Source: Lepturacanthus savala
Taxonomy: Eukaryota; Chordata; Actinopteri; Scombriformes; Trichiuridae
Direction of reading: 5' to 3'
Length of the DNA: 64,000 bases
Assembly (NCBI GenBank): GCA_030544235.1
Contig: CM060462.1
Location: 33,553,526 to 33,617,525 of the forward strand
Notes under the pieces: model-generated
What the model was told of the DNA's origin: nothing
The model's input: the letters and a program-made list of their open reading frames with translations, nothing else
The model's database searches: none
Translations under genes and position numbers: made by a program
Part shown: piece after piece, positions 13,343 to 23,432 of the stretch
Layout of the letters: every line of letters starts with the position of its first letter
Position numbering within the stretch: the first letter of the stretch is position 1

Positions 13343-15439
13343 CACTGCCCCTCCAGGATTAAATACCTTAGCTTGTGATTCAGGAAAAGAAAAAAAAACA
13401 TTTTGACATGAGACCAGTGCAAAAAGCTTTTTAATGCTAAAAAGTCAAGAGAGTCAAGTGCCAGAGAGGGGAACAAGAATAAAGGGGAAATAAATCCCTG
13501 CACAAAAGAGAGAGGAGCTCATTTTATCTTTCCAATTGTGCCGCTGTAAAAGAGCAGAGCACACACCAGAAATGCCCACGACTGAATCCAACCCAACAAT
13601 CCCTCAGAGCTGCTAACAGTAAGACCGGGAGCATGACAAATAACATCGCCCGGGCCATAATACAGAGATAAAATTTCCCATACTGAAGGCCTAGAAGAGG
13701 ACAATCAAACATCTTATAGCAGTGAGAGCTGCAAGTGGCCCGAGTTAATAATCCTGATAGGAATTAATTTGCTTACAATGGAGCCATTGCTGCCTACCTG
13801 AATTTATCTGAGTTTGCCCACATTACATCATCTGTCTATTGTGTTGTTTTCCCTGGCCGGCTTCCTGATAAGACAGAGCGTGCATTCAGCAGCAGAAAGA
13901 AGGCCTGTTTGTGCACTGGTCACTAATTAATACAGAACTCCGTCGGGAAAGTTGCCTGCTCGCCGCTCTCCGCATTCATTTATACTGCGGTTTTCTGCTT
14001 CTCCAAAGACTCTGTTAATTGCATTTAAATCAGCACGGTGGTTTATTCCAGACGCTGGGGGCGAAAGCGTGATTTTGAAAAACATATTACCACCTAGTTG
14101 ATTGACAGCGCTTTTGATAGAAGATCTTACCAGCAAGGAAAAAACAAAATTATCTTTGTAAAAATATTTCATAAATAATTGCAAATACTGCAATTTCACC
14201 ACAACAGTTACTCTAATGAGAGAACCTCTGAACCAACAGATCAGTGCTTCTTTCTTTGGCTATTCTAGCTTTTATCCCAATATTAGAACACACATTGTTT
14301 TCAAACTCCATCAAAATATTTTCAGCGGTTCGTGGGGGAAAACATTTATAGGACTATTGGGAGAAAATACTTTTCAGAAACAATAGAGAACTGTGGCTTT
14401 ATGGCCTGAGTAAGTGTGGCAGGTAGCTATTCAGATGGCAATGTGATGTCAGGACCAAGTCCTTGAAGACATAATAACATAGCCAGGAAAAAAGGGGAAG
14501 AAGCAAGCTGTCACACATCTAATGAAGAAAAAAAAAATCTGCTCCGTTGAGTGAATAGCTGAATGCATTCACAGAGACTACCTACCATTAGAACCTGTGT
14601 TAGACTCCATCTCCATGACGAAAGGTCAATGTTTATATAGCAATTAAAGATGTTTTTTAACCTTGTCTCATCCAGCGTAGGTTGATTTAGCGCTTACCTC
14701 ACAATCATGCAGTAACAAACAGTCTCCTTGGGGAGATGTGTCCCACAAAACCAAATGGAGCAGAAGAAGACCGTTTTGAAACGATATTTGAAAGCGCCTG
14801 GAAAGGATCTGACAGAAAAGTAGGAAATATGTATTCTTTCACAAGGGCTTTTCAAAAAGTTGATGGAGTTGGTAAATCCTCTAGAGATATGTACTCAAGA
14901 GTGTGATGAAAAATGGATTTTTAATCCCTTAAGATCACATCCTTGATTATATGATATATTAATTTAACTATACACATCAGTTTCTTTGTAATATGTATAT
15001 ATATATATATATATATATAGAAGAAAAGGTCAATGGGACTCCATTAGGTTGTATGAAACAGGAATTTACCATATTTGCATATTGTTGCCATATGGCAACA
15101 AATAGTAACAAATAATAAACAATAATAACAAATAATAATAATTAACCCTAGATAGTGAGTTAATTTTTTTATTTTCCAAAATTCTGAATAAAAAAGAGAC
15201 AATGATGCTCACATGTCAAATGTCCATGAGCAAAAGGGACTGGCAAACAGGATATCCTGGTCACGTGACCTCAAAAATTTTATGTCCTTCAAAATAAAAG
15301 CCCCCTTTTCACTAGCTGTAAAAATATAGCCAGGTGTATGATGTTTCCTTTTCAATGGTACAATCAAATTCCACCCAGCCTGCTAGTCCAGTCCTGCCTG
15401 TATCTATATCAGAAAGGGCTTTTATTGACTGTACAGTAA

Positions 15440-15590
15440 TATAGAGTATAATGAGTGCTTGGAATATATGTGTTTTTTATTCATAATTTTATCTGAGTAT
15501 ATGCTTTTATCTTACACTCATAAGGAGTTGTATCTCAATTTTGTTGCACAATATACAGTGATAATAAAGATCTATCTAAAGGACAAACTG
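15440..15590. repeat. Candidate LINE 3' tail
   Basis: Ends with GATAATAAAGATCTATCTA, similar to the poly-(tcta) tails of fish non-LTR elements. Short and decayed. Confidence 0.3.
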
Positions 15591-18500
15591 TTGGTAATGC
15601 ATTGCATCTAATATTAAACGCAGCCAATGTTATACACATGTGGCATCTATAGGCAAGAAGAAACATACCGACGGCAGTATACACTTGTAAACACTTGTAA
15701 ATGTCAGTGTCAGCATCTTTAGACCCATAGACAGTGTTTCCTTTTTACTGCTGCCATGTTTTGCTTTTCATTTTTATAGCCGCTCTTTGCGCGTGGATGT
15801 GTAAAATTAACATTCTTTTAAATTATAATGGAAATATATTATATCTGGACAGGGAAACACTTTTTTTTTAATTTTTTTTGGCAATCAACACTTAAGTGCC
15901 AATTTCCTGCAGGTGTAGCTGCATTGTGTTCAGTCTCCATCCCAGCTGCTGTTCTAGCTGCTGTGGCTCTTTCCTCCACTCCCCTGTCTTTACGCAGCTG
16001 TCCTATTTCTCCCTTACTGGTTAAGTGGAAAGTGAAATCCATTTGGGAGTGTACATCCTGCCAATATTTACTGACAATTGGCTTAAAATGAATATTTAAT
16101 ACTGTTTTTATTGAAGCACCAGGACTGTTAATAATACTTTAAATGTTCGAGGCGCTTATCCTGCTGGTTAGGCTGCATGCTACTTCACATCCACAGTCAT
16201 CCGTATCTTTCTCAGCTCATTTCCCATCATCTCTCCTCTGTCACCATTTAAAAAAGACGTAAAATGTAAATAAAGTGCTGCCCATTGAGCGGCTGTGCTG
16301 CCCAGTTAAAGCCAAGGAAAACGCCGGCTAGATAGTAGAAAGTCTCTACTGCGCCACATGGAGCGGTGTTCCTCCTCGTCAGCGAGTCAATCTCCTGCCT
16401 GTCAGGCCTCTAGTGCAACAACTCTGAGCTCAGCAAACGTTTTCGTCTCCATCTTGCTTTCTGTCATCCACTTCTCAACCCTCCTAACCCCCGTCTCCCT
16501 CTCTCTCCATCTCCCCGCCTCATCTCTCTATCTCCTTCCCCTTCCCTGCTCTATCTGTCTCCATCTGCGCGCTGTTCACTGTAAATGCTGTGCCAGCATA
16601 GTGATGCCGGGGAAATGGCGCCATCCTCATTGAGCTGCTGGCAGACGGAGTGGGGGTGGTGCTGGAGGAGGAGGAGGAGGGGGGCAGGGTGGGGGTGTTG
16701 GGTGACAGGCCCTGAAACCCAGCCATCACGCGACGCACTGCAGCAATCAAACACACAGCTCCAGAAGAAGGGATATGTCGCTAAAGATCCCCATTCAGAA
16801 ATGGATCAGTAAAAAAGCAAAGAATACAGACTCTGGATCGCTAAAAACTCCCAAAACATTTTTTTTTTGAAGGAAACAAAGTGGGTGGAATAGGCTGGGA
16901 GTGTGAGCCAGTGCAACCTGAGGAGGAGGAGGATGAGGAGGAGGGGAGGGAGGGGGTGGTATTCTGGCCAGGCAAGCAGACAAACCACAGTTCATTTGAG
17001 GACTGAAGCTGCTCCTTTCCATCACTCGACTGTTCATTAATACCAGCTGTTCCTGTGGGTCTTCCCAAAACCAAGCCCCACTGCACTCTGAAAAATCTAT
17101 CAACATTCCAGCAACACAAAACACTGCCTGTTCCAGATCTCAGGTTAAAAAAAAAAAAAAAAACACCCGGCATGCCATCAGGCGTGTTTACAAAAACAAA
17201 CTGACTCTGAGATGTTCGGTAACAGTACGCATGTGGCGCGTGCATATGTTGTTGACTGTCAGGATGTTTTCTGGTGAGGTGGTGAAATCGGTGGTGACTG
17301 GGAAAAAAAGGAGGCAGGATTAACATGGATGACTTAGCATAGATTCTCAAAAAAGTGTAACTCACGCCAGCCCACATAGCGCTCCGCTCCGTGTGGGTAA
17401 AGGGTTCATTTTCTCAAAATTAACCTTGTCAAACTCCTGTTCTGCCTCGGGGAGATTTGTATTACTATTGTAATTTTTCAATCAGAGATTGGAGAGAGTG
17501 TGAAATTTTAACATGCTTGTTCACTCTCTACCTCCCCGTCTCCTCTCCCATTTCTTTCTCTCAATTTTTTTTTTTTTAACTCATAGCCCATTTAGAATTT
17601 TAAGCAGATTTCACCCATTCTTATAATAGTGTTCTTCACTGGCCGAGTTTGTGAGCGTATACAGCGAGCTGCGATGCTTGCTACATCGACTTCAGCCCTG
17701 CACACTCCACACTCTGCTACTCCAGCAGAAGAGTTCTGCTGAGGTCAAAATTAATTACAGAAGCTGTTAAGCACACACCAGCTGTTGTAAACAAATGCAA
17801 ATACATTTTCATTTCAAACAAGGCCCCCGTTGTATCTCACAGCACACAAAATACTGTAATTCTGGGTGTTTACTAACAACTCAGGCCATCATCAAGCTGT
17901 GCTGGCACTCTTACTAAGAAATGACTCTTTTTCATGTACACCCGATTGCTAAAAATCATGATCACCGCTGTTTTTATTAAGGGTCCCCCCCCCCCCCAAG
18001 TCATTTGTAGATTTGCTCCTTTTCGCTTTTCTCCATCTTACGTTTTACTACATCACACTTCAATAACTGCGTTGCTCTTTGTCCGAACCTATGTTTTGCT
18101 ATGGGCACTTTCTTTCAGAGAGTCAGATCAGACTAATTCTTCTCTTTTAGGGAACAGGGGACCGTGGCACTCTGGCTACAGGATATTAAACAAAAGCTCA
18201 AAAAACAGCTTTAATATTGCTTTCATTCATCCTTTCAGTGTATACCTTATGGCCTGCCATGTTTAAATGTCAATGCTTCAGCTATCCAGGACTGCGGTAT
18301 GGATTATAACAATAATAAATTAATAATAATAATAAATCCAATTTACTGAGCGCATTTCTAGTAGCCAAAGTGAGAGGATCATAAAATTTTAAAAGAAAAA
18401 AAGAGGCAAAAAGACAAAAGCCTCCGGAAAAAAAAAAAATAATTAAGTGTGTTTTTGTAATCCGTGGAGTTAAAATGTTTTGGTTTTAAACTCTGTGGCG

Positions 18501-18741
18501 TGCAAGAAAAGCAAAGGAAAAAAACTGGAAACACCATTGCCGAGGCTGAGAAAAACAAGCTCACCACATGGTACAATTCATAGCTTTTCATATCACATGA
18601 AAAAAATTGTTTCTGGGCTTGGGGTGGTTTTCAATATATTAAAATATTATTATAAATGTATAAATATCTTTTCGTCGCGGGTAATATTTTTCACAATATT
18701 TCATTGCTTTGCTTACTCCACAGTGTCCCCTTATGTGTATG

Positions 18742-18871
18742 TAATATTCTAAAACTTCATATAGAAGGTGTGTTCACTTTTTATGCTCCACATATCTGGA
18801 ACAAACTCCCGGAAAAGTGCACATCTGCTCTAACTTTCAGTTCTTTTAAATTAATTCTACAGAGAAAATAA
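18742..18871 (+). mobile_element. LINE (CR1/L2/Rex-like) ORF2 C-terminal remnant
   Basis: Encodes FYAPHIWNKLPEKCTSALTF, SSFKL, the conserved end of ORF2 in CR1/L2/Rex-type elements. The copy at 60185-60745 is from the same general family. Confidence 0.7.
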
Positions 18872-18984
18872 TTGAAACGTAAAGCACAACAAAACAATGA
18901 TGTTGTTGTAATTTTAAATGATTATAATCTGCTTCAGACTGAGACGCAGTGTAAATGTTTCACGTCTAATTTAACAACCCATAT

Positions 18985-19660
18985 GACTTTATCGAGGTTG
19001 ATAGGCTGGCGAAGCTGATCAGGCAGCTCAGTGGTCGGTAAGAAGCTGGAGCCTCTGGCAACAGTAGCAGAGAGGAGACCCCTCAACAATCTGCTCAACA
19101 GCCACACTGTACACTGTTATCAGCAGCCAGAGAAGCCTGATCAGCAACAGGCTGCTCCCAATCGTATGATTAAATAAATATACAACAATTATAACTATAA
19201 CAGACAATAAAGTCTACAATAATATCTAGAATATTAAATATACATATGTATGTATATGTGTGTATGTATGTATAGATCTATCCTTGCATATTTTATTTTG
19301 TATACATATTTTTACTTTATATTATATCCTTTCTATCCAATATCTTAACTTATATTTATATTTAATATACATATATATACTTTATTATTTTTACAATAAT
19401 ACCATGTGCATTTTTACAATAACCATGTAACAACCATGTAGCAATAACAAAGCTGTGTATAGGAACTTACTTTTATTTTTTTTCTTATTTATTTTTCTCT
19501 ATGTTGGTGTTTTAATAAACACCAACATCTCTACAATAATTTAGTGCATTTTTTTTGTTACATATTGCTCTTCTGTTTGTGTGTTTTATAACAGTTCTGT
19601 ATGTGATGTGGGAACCTCTCACTATCAATAAAGTCATATTGATTCTAACCTAATTTAAAA
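18985..19660 (+). mobile_element. Non-LTR retrotransposon 3' remnant
   Basis: GAGGTTGATAGGCTGGCGAA…CTGATCAGGCAG and GCAACAGGCTGCTCCC match the end of a frequent fish LINE ORF. An AT-rich untranslated part follows, ending AATAAAGTCATATTGATTC and a poly-A run at 19670. Confidence 0.55.
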
Positions 19661-20267
19661 ATCTAATTAAAAAAAAAAAACTTTATCCAAAAAGGAGGGT
19701 GATATATCATTTGTAATAAAGAAATAGAAGAGACAAAAACTGACATGTAAGAATTCATATGCGTTTCAATCAAGCCTCATGAATCCAGCAATGGAAGAAA
19801 TGTAATACGACCCACACACTAGTTTACCTCACCGCCATATTTCATTCCCACCATGTGTTTAATACCTTTCCACTCCCGCAATGGTCCCTGTGACTGGTTA
19901 TCAGTAATGTTTTTGAAAAAGGCCACCCTCCCTCAGCCGTCCAGCGAGCCCTGCCTTGCCAATCGGCCATCCTGTTTCCAGACAGCACAGTCATTTCCCA
20001 GCCCAGTGGAGCAGCACTCCCTGACCTCTGCCTCGACCTCCGCCTCGACAGCCCGGGCTCCAGCACCAGCTCCAGCCCGCAGAGCCGGCTCAGGCCACCT
20101 CTGCTTATTTATGAGCCATTTCACACAGTGCTGCTCCCATTAGAGACCCTGCTTTGGCCCACCTTACACGGCACCCCTGGTGCACTTAACAGAGAAGTAC
20201 ACCAGCATCGCTATGGGCGGAGGGTGGTGGGTGGCGTTCTGGATACCTTCAGATCCTGGGACACAGG

Positions 20268-21290
20268 TACAGTGGCTTGAAAAAGTATTCATACCCCTTC
20301 AACTTTCCCACACGAGAGGGTTTGTGAACAGCACTTTTCAGATCTAGCCACAGATTCTCGAATTGGATTTAGGTCTGACTGGGCCATTCTAACACAGGAA
20401 TATGTTTTGTTTTAAACCATTCCATTGTAGCTCTGGCTTTATGTTTAGGGCCGTTGTCCTGCTGGAAGGTGAACCTCCGCCACATTCTCAAGTCTTTTGC
20501 AGATTCCAGCAGGTTTTCTTCCAAGATTGTCCTGTATTTGGTTCCATCCATCTTCCCATCAACTCTGACTCGCTTCCCTGTCCCTGCTGAAGAAAAGCAG
20601 CCCCACAACATGATGCTGCCACCACCATGTTTGACAGTGGGGATGGTGTGTTGAGAGTGATGTGCAGTCTCAGTTTTCCGCCACACATAACCTTTTGCAT
20701 TTAGGCCAAAAAGTTCCACTTTGGTCTCATCTGACCAGAGGACCTTCTTCTACATGTTTGCTGTGTCCCCCACATGGCTTCCGGCAAACTGCAAACAAGA
20801 CTTCTTATGGCTTTCTTTCAACAATGGCTTTCTTCTTGCCACTATTCCATAAAGGCCAGATTTGTGCAGTGCATGACTAATTGTTGTCCTATGGACAGAC
20901 TCCCCCACCTGCAGCTCCTCCAGAGTTACCGTGGGCATCTTGGCTGCGTATCTGATCATTGCTCTCCTTGTTTGGCATGTAAGTTTCGGTGTGAACGGCA
21001 ATGTCTTGGTAGGTTTGCAGTTGTGCCATACTTTTTCCATTTCTTGATGATGGATTCAACAGTGTTCCATGAGATGTTCAAAGCTTGGGAAATCTTTTTA
21101 TAACCTAACCCTGCTTTAAACTTCTCCACAACTTTATCCCTGATTTGTTTGGTGTGTTCCTTGGACTTCATGATGCTGTTCACTGACCAGTGTCCTGAAC
21201 AGCTGATCATTCAGCAATCATCAGGCAAGTTCTGAAGGGAACTGGTTGCACTCTGTAGCGTCCTACCTTGAGCTCAACATTCTATCAAAC
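20268..21290 (-). mobile_element. Decayed Tc1-like DNA transposon
   Basis: The low-coordinate end has the typical Tc1 terminal sequence CAGTGGCTTGAAAAAGTATT. No matching inverted end was found at about 21290, so that end is lost. The transposase reading frame on the minus strand is broken (see separate entry). This is a fossil copy. Confidence 0.9.
20300..21170 (-). pseudogene. Tc1-like transposase pseudogene
   Basis: Reading the minus strand, the N-terminal helix-turn-helix part (KSKEHTKQIRDKVVEKFKAG, KISQALNIS) is at about 21170-20990. A frameshift follows near 21000-21040. The middle (VTLEELQVGESVHRTTIS, RRKPLLKESHKK) ends at a stop near 20747, where the family has Trp. The catalytic part then continues in the same frame (KHGGGSIMLWGCFSS, FQQDNGPKHKA) to a second frameshift after VLEWPSQ near 20370. 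At least three disabling changes are present, so no active enzyme can be made. Confidence 0.9.
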
Positions 21291-21963
21291 AGTTAGTGAA
21301 CGGCAAACAATCCACTTCCCGGTTCAAGGATATTTCCTGCGGACAGCTGCTAGAAGACCAATCACTCCATCTCGTACAATCCTTTGTTACTGTAATACCC
21401 TGAAATATGTGATGAATAGCTATTTCACTTTCCTCAGGGGAATAATCACCTACTGATCTAATTTAATGATACGCAAGAACGGATTGGGGTTATGCTTATT
21501 TGACCATAATTGGACATTTCATTATTTCTCATTAATTTCTTTGGGGCTGAACTGTTACTCTTATCAGGAAACAGAGGAACTTAGCTGGACAAAGAAAAAA
21601 AAAAGGAAAAAAAAAAACTTGAGACTCCGCAGCATAAAATTCAACTGACGGATTGATTTATGAAAGCATACAAGGCTTTAATAAGAAACTCGGTGTATGC
21701 ATGGCTGAAAACAAGATTAGTCTGAGCTGCTAACATTTAAACACTGCGGGAAGCTGGCAAAAAATTAATTTGTTTATTTTGCACCAGAATGGAGGTGACA
21801 GCATTAAACTCAAGTCTCTAAACGCTTCGCTCAACTGGAGGCTGAAGACAATCTCTGAGCATTTGTAGCTAAAACTGGGCTAACAATCAGAGAGTTAAAA
21901 AAAAAACTGCACTGCAGAACCAATCCAAAGTCTTTAAGGCGAAGTTTTATGTTGGTGATGACA

Positions 21964-21990
21964 CTAACCCTAACCCTAACCCTAACCCTA
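21964..21990. repeat. Interstitial telomeric repeat
   Basis: About 4.5 copies of CTAACC (TTAGGG on the other strand) inside otherwise ordinary sequence. Confidence 0.9.
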
Positions 21991-22340
21991 GCAACAAATT
22001 CTATTCTGGGTCGACCGCAGTCACTAAAGAAAACTCCTCTATAGTTTGTTGATGTGTGTCACATTTACTGCGAAATATTTTTGGATATGATGCATCCATT
22101 TGGCTGGACTACACATGTGCGTCAGCCTAAATTACAAGAACTAGAAGTTTTACAAAAGAGAAGGGAGACATCATTTCTGGTAAGAGAATTGGGTAACATA
22201 ATATATGTAATATAAGAGGTGAAGGTTTGTTATTGGTCGTTGAAGCAACTACCTTACATCCAGAAATCTCTACATGATTGGTAGGCAGGAAGATTGTCTT
22301 ATAAGACATTATCGACTAACAGACTTACAGGCTATTTATT

Positions 22341-22640
22341 AGGCCTGACACTAATGAATATTTTCATTATTGATTAAGCTGACAATTATTTTCTCCACTA
22401 ATCTTTTAGATGTTTTGTCAATAGAATGGTGAAAAATGACAATCGCCATTTACCTAAGGCCAAGATGCAACCTAAACAAACAGCCCACAACCCAAATATA
22501 TAGAGTTTACTATCATAGACGACTGAAGAAATCAGACAATATCTATACCTAATAACAGTTAAGATACCTTTCAATCGATTGATTAATTAGCTTATTATTG
22601 TCTACTATCAATAGATAGTAGAGCTACAATTAATTAACAA
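22341..22640. repeat. Fish MITE-like repeat ('attgattaa…gagctacaat' type), copy 1
   Basis: Shares TTTTGTCAATAGAATGGTGA and AATCGCCATTTACC with copy 2 at 38160. Ends carry ATTGATTAA/TTAATTAA words. Confidence 0.55.
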
Positions 22641-22654
22641 AAAGTCAAAATCTT

Positions 22655-22970
22655 TTTAAAATACAGTGTGTTTTTAAACATTTTTTAAAACCTTTTGAAG
22701 AGAATTAAACCATCTGGTACCGAGTTTTTCAGGTTATACCACATGGCAGTTTTGTCAATTGTGTATGTGCTATAACAAAGAAACAAGTACATAAAACAAA
22801 AAAAACAGTGATACAGAAAGTGCTGGATAGGTAAACGAAATGGGCTAATTCGAGGAAACCTCCCCAAAAATGAAGATTAAAAAAAACAAGTCAAATTAAA
22901 TGCTCAAAATTAAAACAGCAACAGAAGTGCAAATACCATAATATTTCATTTTAGTATTCATAAAAATTAT
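22655..22970 (-). repeat. Dispersed repeat copy B, in the CD276 intron after the IgC exon
   Basis: Shares with copy C not only the core (CATCTGGTACC, TACCACATG) but about 300 bp including AAATGGGCTAATTC and GCAAATACCAT…TTTTAGTATTCAT. It lies 166 bp past the IgC donor in gene orientation. Confidence 0.75.
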
Positions 22971-23030
22971 TTAGTTTGTTGTTAAACATGACGTTAAATC
23001 TATAAAAATGTCAGTGAGGTATACTATGGT

Positions 23031-23065
23031 GAATTGTGAGCCTACGCTTGGTAGGCTCACAATTC
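23031..23065. repeat. Perfect 15-bp inverted repeat with 5-nt loop
   Basis: GAATTGTGAGCCTAC, loop GCTTG, then its exact reverse complement. It lies about 70 bp past the CD276 IgC donor, in the intron. Confidence 0.95.
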
Positions 23066-23135
23066 TTGGTCATGGCATTTCTGCTTGATAATGATAATCT
23101 GGTCCAGATGATCTGTGATGAAGACCCACACCCAC

Positions 23136-23432
23136 CTGTGATTGTGACGAAGGCGTAACCCTCCTCACCCAGGAGCTGGTTGATCAGCCGGCAGCTGTAG
23201 GTACTGTTGGGCTCCAGCACCACCGTCAGCATGCTGGTCATAGAAAACAGCCCTTCCTCATTGGCCACCACTGACGTGGTGATGTTTTCCGTCAGGTTGC
23301 GCCCGCTGCCGTCCTGCCAGATCACGCCGGCCTCCGGGTAGCCACCGTAGGCCACACAGGTCAAGACCACCTCATCACCTGGCCGCAGGTTGGATTCAGG
23401 CTGCAGAGTCACTACGGGTTTGGAGTAGGGGG
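23136..23432 (-). CDS. cd276: CD276 IgC-like domain exon
   Basis: The 297-bp exon is phase 1 on both sides, with acceptor …ttcctcag and donor G|GTGGGTG. It encodes APYSKPVVTLQPESNLRPGD, a first cysteine in VVLTCVAYGGYPEAG, a Trp in VIWQDG, potential glycosylation sites NLT, NIT and NST, a second cysteine in TYSCRL, and the terminal strand FVTITG. This is the membrane-proximal C domain. The next exon should carry the connecting stalk and membrane segment but was not recognised in the 23 kb downstream. Confidence 0.95.

Larger units (their letters stand above)
12711..18741. other. Non-coding stretch with one candidate conserved block
   Basis: Holds microsatellites, purine-rich (AGG)n runs at 16660-16690 and 16918-16960, and a poly-C run near 17990. 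A balanced-composition block at 13740-14120 carries homeobox/octamer-like words (TTAATTGCATTTAAAT). The 178-aa frame on the minus strand at 16841-17377 is low-complexity and matches no family. Confidence 0.5.

Noticed and set aside
16841..17377. 178-aa minus-strand frame
   Set aside because: Low-complexity Ser/Pro runs from purine-rich repeats; no family match.
20369..21210. Functional Tc1 transposase gene
   Set aside because: Two frameshifts and one nonsense codon break it and one terminal repeat is missing.
21964..21990. Chromosome end
   Set aside because: Only 4-5 units, with ordinary sequence on both sides.
23031..23065. MicroRNA precursor
   Set aside because: The 15-bp stem and 5-nt loop are too short and flanks do not extend the pairing.
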